Shown here: one piece after another, positions 1 to 7,149 of the stretch
How positions within the stretch are numbered: the stretch's first letter is position 1
How the letters are laid out: each line of letters opens with the position of its first letter
Assembly (NCBI RefSeq): GCF_000313135.1
Contig: NW_004457252.1
Location: 180,521 to 191,573 of the forward strand
DNA: 11,053 nt
Reading direction: 5' to 3'
Source of the DNA: Acanthamoeba castellanii str. Neff
Taxonomy: Eukaryota > Discosea > Longamoebia > Acanthamoebidae
Program-made: the position numbers and the translations under genes
Notes under the pieces: generated by a model
The model's database searches: none
The model's input: the letters and a program-made list of their open reading frames with translations, nothing else
What the model was told of the DNA's origin: nothing

Positions 1-2302
1 CCGGGGGGGAAGTGAGGAGAGTGGGTGGTGGCCGGCGAGATGTCTCACTCCGTCGCGACATGTTGGGGGCGGGCGGGCGGGCGGGGCAGGCGGTGATGCT
101 GGGCTCCAACGACCGGCGGGTGGTGGTGACGATGAGCACGGAGAACGACTGGCGCGAGAGCTTCGCCTCCAACTCAGAGGTGCCCCTCGCCGAGTGGACG
201 CACGTGGTGGTGCGGTGCGAGGCGCGCCAGAGGAGCGTGACCATCTTCCTCAACGGCCTCCCGGACGGCGAGCACCGCCTCTCCAGCCCCGCCAAGCCCA
301 ACCCGCACCCCTTCTACCTGGGCCAGCCCCCCGAAGGCGTCGTCAAGGTACCCTACGCGCGCGCACGCACGCAGACTCTTGGGAGTCCACACGCCACGCG
401 CTTGACGTTGGAGGGAGCAGCATTAACACGTGTAACACGTACCCGCGTGCAGCGACCCGCGATGGACGGATGCGAGGCCATGGTGCGCGACATGCGCTTT
501 TACACACGCGCCCTGGCCCCCGACGAGGCCGGCCTTCTGCACCAGCGCTCGGCCCCCGCGCCCGATCTTCGCGCCCAGCGCCTCGCGCCCTTTGCCTATG
601 CCGCCCTGTCGCCTGCCCTCGTCTCCGTACGGGTCCCCACTCTCTGCCTTCCCGCGCAGGACGTGTATCGGATGTGTGTTGATCTTCTCTCCTCTCCATG
701 GCCACACGCACACCACGCACACGACACACACACAAAACACCACACACACACACACACACGACACAGGTGGAGGAGTTCGAGGCCTTCCTGGAGCGGGCGA
801 GCAAGGGCTGGGGGCTGGAGGCCCTCACGCAGGTGGTGGAGCTGGTGGTGGGCCTGTGCGACGAGACCAAGCAGGACCCGCTCGTGATCGACTCGGATAC
901 CATCGCGGTCGCCGAGGAGGACCTCAACCGCTTCCCCGCCATTCGAAACCAGAACCTCTCGCTCGAGGACATCCGCGTGCGCTTCACTGCGGTGCGCCTC
1001 TTCAATCGGCAGCTCACGGTGGTGCTGCCCCTCGTCGACTTCTCGCAGACCCACCTCTCGTGGAGTCTCGCCCACTCTGTCTGCAAGCTCACTGGTACGC
1101 ACCACCCCGCCCCCACGCCCCCCCCCTGCTGATCGGTGCGTGGCATCGTCGTGGTCGTGGTCATTGACCATACCCACCACCACCCACCACCACCCACCAC
1201 CACCCACTACCCACCACCCACCACCACCCACCACCGTCGTACGTGGGTGCACCGCAGGGCTCATCTTCCCGTCGACGAAAGTGAACCTGTGGAACAAGAT
1301 CCTCAACAGCACCATGTCGCGCGCCAACAAGCCCTCGGTCACCATCAACAGGCCCAGAGCCCTTCGCGCCAAGGAGAAGGGTACCGCCCCCCCCCCACAA
1401 TGCTCCTCCTGCTCCTTTCCTGGGACTGTCTCCCCACGCCCACCACCACCACCACCACCACCACCGTCTAAATCGTAAATCTAACAATTGGCGTGGCGTG
1501 GCGTGGCGTGGCGTGGCGTGGCGTGGCGTGGCGTGGCGTGGCGTGGCGTGGCGTGGCGTGGCGTGGCGTGGCGTGGCGTGGCGTGGCGTGGCGTGGCGTG
1601 GCGTGGCGTGGCGTGGCGTGGCGTGGCGTGGCGTGGCGTGGCGTGGCGTGGCGTGGCGTGGCGTGGCGTGGCGATGGTTGGTTGGTCGGTTGGTGGGTTG
1701 GTGGGGACGTGGCAGGCGATCCGGAGGGTTCTCGGTCGGTGTTTGGGCAGGCCTACCGCCAGCTGCACTTCCTCAAGCCCGAGGTGCTGCGGGTACCCGG
1801 CCAGACCTTCTCCGTCACCTACGAGGGCGAGGGCGGACGCGACGCTGGTGCCTTGCCACCCCCACTCCCCCCCCCTCCATCCCTCCTCGCCCACCGCCAT
1901 CGCGTGGAGCCGGTCCGCTGGCGCCTAGAGGGCGACCGGAGGGGAACCTAACTAACGAGACTTCTTCTCCTTTGTCTGTGTCCGGTGTGTGTCGGGTGCC
2001 GCGTGCGTACGTGCGTGCGTGCGTGTTCACGTGTGTCCGGGCAACAGGCGGGCTGTTCCGGGACTGTATATCGCACATGTGCGCTGACCTCCACTCGAGC
2101 TGGGTGCCGCTGTTTATTCCGTGCCCCAACGCCAAGGGGTTCGGCGAGAACCAGGACAAGTGGATCCCCAATCCGCTTTCCCTCACGTCGCTGCACCTCT
2201 CCATGTACGCCTTCGTGGGCAAGCTCATGGGCATCGCCATCCGCGGCAAGCACATCCTCAACCTCGACCTCCCCTCCATTGTCTGGAAGCAACTGGTACC
2301 CA

Positions 2303-2336
<34 letters not shown>

Positions 2337-3509
2337 CACACACACAAACACACACACACGACACACACGCACGCACACCGAGCGAGTGAAGCACGCAAGC
2401 AGACGCCAATGCTGCGTGTGGCGGTGGTTTGACGGGAGTGTCTCCGTTCTCTCTTCCATTTCACTCTCCTCCTCCTCCTCCTCCTCGGCACACAGGTGGG
2501 AGCGGAGCTGACGGTGCGGGATCTGGAGCTCATCGACAAGCACTGCGTGAACCAGCTCGAGGAGGTGCGGGCCATGACCGAGGGAACGGAGGAGGAGCGC
2601 GTCATGTTCGAAGCGCTCGACTACACCTGGGCCACGCCTGCCGCCGACGGCAAGACCCTCCTGGACCTATGCCCCAACGGACGCGACCTGCCGGTCCGCT
2701 TCGAGGACCGTTTGGACTACGCGCGCAAGGTCGAAGCTGCCCGCCTCAATGAATTCCGGTTCGTCCAGGCTGGCCAGCCTCCTTCTCCCCCCCCCACTCT
2801 CTACTGCACGGCACTACGCAGCTTTGTCGCGTGAGTTGCTGAAGGGCTTGCAACGATATGGCGCGCGAGCAGGGAGCAGGTGGAGAACATGCGCAAGGGA
2901 ATGGCGACGATCATCCCCATTCAGCTGCTCTCGCTATTCACCTGGCAGGAGCTGGAGCTGAACGTGTGTGGCAAGAACAAGATCGACATCCAGCTCCTCC
3001 GCGAGAACACTCGCTACCAGTCGGGCTTCTCGGACGAGGATGAGCACGTGCAGATGATGTGGCGCGTCCTGGAGTCTTTCACGGTACGGCCTGCCTGTTA
3101 GCACTTTGCTGGCTTGCTGGCCAACCAAGCCAACAACTGACCGGACACGTTCTCGTGTGTGGGTGGGTGTGGGTGCGCGTACGTGTGTGGGTGTCTCCTC
3201 GATCGTCGTGGGTGGGTGGGGGGGGGAGAGCAGCACAAGCAAAGGGAGCTCTTTCTGCGGTTCGTGTGGGGCCGCAGCCGCTTGCCGCTAACCTCGCTCG
3301 ACTTCCAGCAGAAGTTCGTGATCCTCTCGTGCGCGCAGAACAACGACATGGTTCTGCCCATCTCCCACACCTGCTTCTTCCAGCTCGAGCTGCCCCGCTA
3401 CTCGGCCGACACCATCCTACGCGAGAAGCTCCTCTACGCCATCACCTACTGCCGCGACATCGACACCGATTTCCGAGCCGCCCCCGTGGACTGGGACGCC
3501 GACGAGTGA
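1..3509 (+). CDS. LamG-HECT E3 ubiquitin ligase, 5'-partial, spliced
   Basis: This is the C-terminal part of a HECT E3, which takes ubiquitin from an E2 onto its own cysteine and passes it to substrate. Proposed exons are 90-347, 453-626, 767-1094, 1258-1380, 1716-1847, 2048-2295, 2496-2758, 2873-3083 and 3234-3509, giving 2013 bp and 670 residues with no stop. An earlier exon may end at 11, since GTGAGG at 12 and CAG at 87-89 would bound a 78-bp intron. Residues about 1-140 look like a LamG/concanavalin jellyroll ([26 protein letters not shown]). Residues about 295-665 are the HECT domain: [51 protein letters not shown] and SHTCFF. The catalytic residue is Cys626. HECT motif spacing is closest to HERC1/HERC2. 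The protein ends in an acidic tail without the Phe at -4 seen in some HECTs. Exon boundaries are inferred; the family call is firm, the orthologue is not. Confidence 0.93.
701..765 (+). repeat. CA-rich repeat in HECT intron 627-766
   Basis: An imperfect CA tract fills the 3' half of the intron and runs into its acceptor, ACACAG. It has few pyrimidine runs, so the CA repeat itself seems to stand in for the polypyrimidine tract. Confidence 0.85.
1172..1235 (+). repeat. CCACCA/CCCA repeat in HECT intron 1095-1257
   Basis: An imperfect CCA/CCCACCA tract lies in the intron that separates the exon ending CKLT from the exon starting GLIFPSTK. Long reading frames cross it on both strands, but these are low-complexity artefacts. 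Confidence 0.85.
1441..1465 (+). repeat. (CAC)n microsatellite in HECT intron 1381-1715
   Basis: A short trinucleotide tract in the same 335-bp intron as the GGCGT satellite, just upstream of it. Confidence 0.85.
1490..1673 (+). repeat. (GGCGT)36 pentanucleotide satellite inside a HECT intron
   Basis: About 36 uninterrupted copies of GGCGT followed by a partial GGCG. It lies wholly inside the intron 1381-1715, between the exons ending in RAKEKG and starting [10 protein letters not shown]. Five bases is not a multiple of three, so every frame reads the same WRGVA-type peptide repeat, and the opposite strand reads HATPR. This makes long false ORFs on both strands. The spliced strand is the G-rich one. 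It is perfect over 180 bp, so copy number probably varies between strains or assemblies. Confidence 0.95.
2304..2378 (+). repeat. (CA)n microsatellite in HECT intron 2296-2495
   Basis: A near-perfect CA tract with small AAA and CG interruptions, starting a few bases after the GTACCC donor. The reverse strand reads as a Cys/Val repeat that should not be annotated as protein. Confidence 0.9.
2465..2486 (+). repeat. (CTC)n tract acting as polypyrimidine tract
   Basis: A CTC/TCC repeat directly upstream of the CACAG acceptor at 2495. Its place suggests it serves as the polypyrimidine tract for the exon starting [12 protein letters not shown]. Confidence 0.7.
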
Positions 3510-3548
3510 GCTCCCTCTTCGTTCTTCTTCTCCAGGCCAATAACTTTA

Positions 3549-3558
3549 AATAAATAAA
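3549..3558 (+). terminator. Poly(A) signal of the HECT gene (overlapping AATAAA)
   Basis: Two overlapping AATAAA hexamers lie 40-50 bp after the HECT stop codon at 3507-3509, in an AT-rich patch that stands out from the GC-rich surroundings. The convergent arp8 gene has no exact AATAAA on its own strand here, only AATAAT and ATTTATTTA sequence. The two transcripts probably share or overlap this 94-bp gap. Confidence 0.75.
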
Positions 3559-3603
3559 TTATTTTTCTGAAAGAGGGTGTTGGGGTGTCCGCCTCCTCCG
3601 CTT

Positions 3604-5846
3604 TCACCAGGAGAACGCCGCCCGTTCGCGCAGGTGGCGCTCCCCGTGGGTGCACCACTGTGCGGCGGTGATCCACAGCTCGCGGGTGGCTTCGAGGCAG
3701 GCGGCGATGGCCCCGCCCTTCCAGCTCAGGAAGCGCGAGTCGAGCTCCATGTCCTTGCGCCTGCTGGCCAACACCTCCACGGCTGGACCGCAGGCCGCCG
3801 TGCTGCTGCTTCCACGCCGGGCCGGGCTTACCTCGGCTCTTCCGCCCTCCCCGACGTTGTCCTCTTGCGCCCAGCTACTCGGTACCGCCTCGTTGATCCT
3901 GTGATTGGGATCATAAATGCCCAGCAAGTTGTCAGCCGCAGCAGCAGCAGCCGCCGCCTGGAGGAGGAGATGGAGCGTGGCGTACTTGCTTTCAAGGACC
4001 TCCCGCAGACCCGGAAATTGGCTGGAGCCTCCGGCGAGGATCACAGCCGAACACAGCCTCTTCTTTTGCTCTCGCTTGGCGCCTTCGTTGGTGGTGGGAT
4101 TTGGGGGGGGGGAGGAAGGTCAGCCAGCCAGCCAGCAAAACGGAGAAGGGGAGATGGGGGGGAGGTACTGGGGATGGAAGCAAGAGAGGCGATCACGGCG
4201 TCGTGGAGGGCCAGCAGGGCCGGCGTGTCCGTTTCCAACGCTCGGTCGGCTGCTGCTGCCTTGGCCGGTGCTCCCTCGGACGCTGGGCCTGTGGTGCCAG
4301 TGTCCGTCCCAGGTTGGTATCCCGAGGATGATGTCAGACCGAAGCAGAGCCAGAGCGTACCCTTGGCGTGGCCCGATCGCGGCTGGCTCTTGGACGAGGC
4401 GGTGGAGGCCTAGCGACAGAACCCACCCCGCGTCCACGTGGCAGGCCACCCACCCAACCCAGCCAACACGCGAGATGATGATGATGATGATGAAGTGGTG
4501 GGTTAGGTTGCGGCGTATGGGCGAGGCCATGGCTTCATCAAAACCGGGAGCTTACGAGAGAGAGCAGAGAGAGCAGAGAGGTGGAAAGGCGTGGTGCACC
4601 GATAGATCGGGCAGGATGTCGTCGTTGACGGAGGCATCGGCCAAGGGTGCGATGAGGGCTTGCATGGTCCCGCGGGGGGTGGGGAGTGCGAGCACGTCGG
4701 GGTGGAAGAGACCCTGCCCGGCCGCACGGTGTGCGTCGTGTGTGTGTCGTGTGGGTCATGACGTCCACGCGACGCATGGCGCAATTCGAAAGACAAGGAA
4801 AGTTGGGGGAGGAGTGGTGGTACCAAGGGCGCAAAGATGAGCTCCTGATTGATGTTGATGTGGTGAAGCAGCGTGCGCTGCCCCGGTTGCCGCTCGTAGA
4901 ACGAAAAAATCTGCGTCGTTTGCTCATCCTGCGGATCCACGCGCGTCCACATATGAGCGGCAGGAGGGTCCGTGTGCCGTGTGTGCCGTGTGCGTTCGTT
5001 AGCTGTGCGTGCCTTGTGGAGGTGGCAGCACTCTTTCTTGAGGTCGTGGAGGAACATCTCGTCGAGGGGGTCCTCCACGCTCGCCCCGCGGTAGGGAAAG
5101 TGGTGGCGGCCCCAGTGCTTCACCACCCACAGCAGCCAGTCGGCGATATCTCTGCAGAAGAAGAAGAAGAAGAGAAGAAGAAGAGGAAAGAAGGGAAGGC
5201 AGTGCATAGCCCGCAACACTCGCCACCCAAAGCGCCCCATGGGGTCGAGGAAACGAGCCCCCGCCCACTCCCGTGGCGCCACCACGGGGAGGGTGGGTAC
5301 ACGTAGGTAGGTAGGTAGGTAGGTACCTGCCGCCGTAGTCGAGCGCGACGCGGGAATCGGGGAGGCATGCGCCCTCGTCGACACACGTGACGGTCGTCTT
5401 CTGGTCGCCCACGTCCACGACACACGCTGACGCCAGCCCGTATCCGAAAGAGGTGCACACGGACTCCTACGTCACGGTTGGAGAAGGGGGGGGGCACGAG
5501 TACAGCACACCGGCATTTGTGTGTGACGTGTGTCGTGTGTTCTGTGAGGAGGAGGAGGAGGAGGGGGGAGGGATCAGGTACCTGGAGCACCATGACGCCC
5601 GCGAACCCCATCTCGCGGACCAGCATGTTGAGCATCTCGCGCACTTCGCGCCGATCGAAGAGATCAGCCACGATCAGGACTGCCACGTACTGCGAGAAGT
5701 CCCGCTTCTGCGCAGAGGGTGTGAGGCCAAGCTCGTGGATGAGCGCGTGCTGCCAGATCGTGTGCAGGTCGTCCAGCACCATCCGCATCGTGTAGCCCTG
5801 GCACCCATCCCGGGGGGCACGCGCGCAAGAGGCAAAGAAATTAATT

Positions 5847-5891
<45 letters not shown>

Positions 5892-6468
5892 CGGTCAGGC
5901 GGGCGTCATGGAGAGAGGCGCGCCCCCGATACCAAAGGGTGGGAGAGCACCTCTTGGATGTTGAACCGGCCGCGTACGATCGGCCGCTGCAGGCGATACC
6001 CGCGGCCCCGGCCCACCTTTTGTGCCTGCAGCAGCCAGCAGCAGCAGCAGCGCGGCACGACCACCCACAGTAGGTTGGTAAGTTGAGGCGAAGGGCCACT
6101 TTGGGTAGAGGATGATGCGCATGGTGGGTGGGGCTGGGGAGGGGGTCGAGGTCGCGTACGTCGGCGCCCACAAGAAAGGACGGCTGGTGGTCAGTGGGGG
6201 TCCAGACAAAGTCGTCGGCCCAGGTCACCGTCTCGGTACAGTTGTGCGCGTTGAAGCGCTCCACGTCTTCCACCAGGGACTTGCGCTTGAGGGGCACCTC
6301 GCCCATCACTGCCCCCAGTCCAGCTCTCCGGGCTGCTTCCAGCGCCGCCTGCCTCTCCTCGCTTTCCTGGTCGAGCTCCTGCACGGCAGTTCCCTCCCCC
6401 TGCCTCCCCAGCAGCAGCAGCAGCAGCAGCAGCCATCAGCAGCCGCAGCAGTCGCAGCCACCATATTT

Positions 6469-6505
<37 letters not shown>

Positions 6506-7012
6506 GGTGGCGTCTCCCGCCTCAACCGATGTATCAGCAGGGACGTACGTCGTAGACTCGACGAGCCACGAGATGCGGCATCACAACGGGCAGGTCGTCA
6601 GTGGCCATACCCAGCTTGAGGGTGTGCGAGCCCGGATGCAACACCACGGCTTCCTGTCGCCGCTCGCACACATACGGCATCGCCACGACACACGTGACAC
6701 GCTGACACACCACAACACGCGGAGAGAGGAGGGGCCGAAAAACGTGGAGGGAGGGGTCGATGCCAGCTCAACAGGGGGCTCCTCGAAGGACGGGGACCTA
6801 TGAAGCGCCCGCCCGTCCACAGCTGCCCCCTCACGGCCGTGCCGAGTAGGGGCAGGGGTTGCCGTTGGTGTCATCGGCAGTCGACTGGGGTCCTCTGGTG
6901 CGCCACCGCTGGTCGTGTCGTTGGTCGTATCGGTGGTCGCTTTGCGTTTCTTCTTCGGGGGCACCGCGTGCTCTAATCGAACTGCTGCCGCCCGTTGGAT
7001 GTCCGGCTCCAT
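3604..7012 (-). CDS. arp8: Actin-related protein 8, INO80 complex subunit, 12 exons
   Basis: Arp8 is a nuclear actin-like subunit of the INO80 remodeller; with Arp4 and actin it binds linker DNA. Proposed exons, high to low: 7012-6719, 6653-6549, 6378-6160, 6025-5933, 5797-5582, 5466-5327, 5151-5013, 4928-4824, 4713-4600, 4409-4361, 4288-4169, 4082-3604. They total 2073 bp and encode 690 aa (human ARP8 is about 624). Landmarks: nuclear localisation signal PPKKKRK (18-24), VVLHPGSHTLKLGMATD (101-117), LQRPIVRGRFNIQ (about 218), YGLASACVVDVGDQKT (318-333), AVILAGGSSQFPG (544-556), FLSWKGGAIAACLEATRELW, and the C-terminus LRERAAFSW, close to the human end. An Ala-rich insertion begins near residue 574. 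Start choice is uncertain: an in-frame ATG at 7075 would add 21 Lys/Arg-rich residues. The splices around 4600-4361 are least certain because that segment is not conserved. One intron is probably GC-AG. Confidence 0.93.
4475..4492 (-). repeat. (ATG)6 microsatellite in arp8 intron 4599-4410
   Basis: Six perfect ATG copies on the plus strand (CAT on the gene's strand). The 190-bp intron also carries a CTCTCTG pyrimidine tract next to its donor, which leaves open a further small exon or an alternative splice here. Confidence 0.85.
4929..5012 (-). other. Probable GC-AG intron of arp8
   Basis: Removing 5012-4929 (donor AAG|GCACGC, acceptor CCGCAG|GAT) joins CHLHK to DEQTTQIFSF. From CHL to the next AP motif there are then 39 residues, which is the same spacing as human ARP8 as I recall it, and it aligns without gaps. 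Left in, the 84 bp stay open but add 28 Thr/Arg/His-rich residues. No GT donor lies between the codons for CHLHK and the intron interior. GCTAAC, about 10 bp inside the intron, resembles a branch site but sits near the wrong end. Confidence 0.65.
5156..5198 (-). repeat. AAG-rich tract, the polypyrimidine tract of arp8 intron 5326-5152
   Basis: A plus-strand AAG/GAA tract, which is CTT-rich on the gene's strand. It directly precedes the CTGCAG acceptor of the exon starting RDIADWLLW, so it reads as an unusually long polypyrimidine tract. Confidence 0.85.
5303..5326 (-). repeat. (GTAG)n repeat at an arp8 splice donor
   Basis: On the gene's strand this reads GTACCT followed by ACCT repeats. The donor of intron 5326-5152 is the first unit, so the repeat starts exactly at the exon edge after codons for DYGG. 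Confidence 0.85.
5546..5564 (-). repeat. (GAG)n tract in arp8 intron 5581-5467
   Basis: A GGA/GAG tract on the plus strand, CTC-rich on the gene's strand, about 17 bp inside the GTACCT donor. Confidence 0.8.
5851..5889 (-). repeat. (CAG)13 in arp8 intron 5932-5798
   Basis: Thirteen perfect CAG copies on the plus strand (CTG on the gene's strand), next to an AT-rich TTAATTAA. It lies in the intron between the exon ending EVLSHPL and the exon starting GYTMRMVLDD. Poly-Leu or poly-Ala reading frames through it are artefacts. Confidence 0.92.
6036..6050 (-). repeat. (CAG)5 next to the acceptor of arp8 intron 6159-6026
   Basis: Five CAG copies, CTG on the gene's strand, 10 bp upstream of the CTGCAG acceptor of the exon starting AQKVGRGRGY. 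Confidence 0.85.
6409..6432 (-). repeat. (CAG)8 in arp8 intron 6548-6379
   Basis: Eight CAG copies, CTG on the gene's strand, about 30 bp upstream of the GTGCAG acceptor of the exon starting ELDQESEERQ. Confidence 0.9.
6473..6502 (-). repeat. (CAG)10 in arp8 intron 6548-6379
   Basis: Ten CAG copies, the second CAG array in the same 170-bp intron. The two arrays are separated by an AT patch (ATATTTAAA) and interrupted CAG/CAT units, so they may be one decayed array. Confidence 0.9.
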
Positions 7013-7149
7013 CTTCTTGGGTGGTTTTTTTTCGTTTTCTTTTGCCCTTTTCCTTTCCCCTTTTCTGTACCGCATACAGAAATGCAAGCATTCTTTTTGA
7101 TTTCCCAGTCATTGGCGCACCTGCCCGTTCCTACTGCCTGAACTCTCCA
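7013..7149. promoter_or_regulatory. Shared divergent promoter of arp8 and the dnajc7-like gene
   Basis: The start codons of two divergent genes lie 137 bp apart (74 bp if arp8 starts at 7075). Visible elements are a long T/C-rich tract at about 7026-7066 on the plus strand, an ATGC-AA-GCAT dyad at 7082-7091, and ATTGG at 7111-7115, which is an inverted CCAAT box facing arp8. No clear TATA box is seen. The pyrimidine tract ends in CATACAG at 7073-7079 and could also be the 3' splice site of a 5'-UTR intron. Promoter function is inferred from gene layout. Confidence 0.6.

Noticed and set aside
343..1203. Minus-strand open frame of 286 codons opposite the HECT exons
   Set aside because: It overlaps conserved LamG and HECT exons, has no recognisable domain, and contains CA-repeat and CCA-repeat translations.
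1481..2511. Long open frames with WRGVA repeats (plus) and HATPR repeats (minus)
   Set aside because: They are reading frames of the GGCGT intronic satellite. The conserved HECT exon at 1716-1847 uses one frame only after splicing at 1715.
4498..4556. Possible extra arp8 exon reading PGFDEAMASPIRRN
   Set aside because: It recalls the GLDKAI motif of human ARP8, but LHDAVIASLASI in exon 4288-4169 fits that site better. No pair of splice sites keeps it in phase.
5851..6502. Poly-Gln, poly-Ala or poly-Leu proteins from the CAG arrays
   Set aside because: All four arrays fall between well-supported arp8 exons, inside introns on the minus strand.
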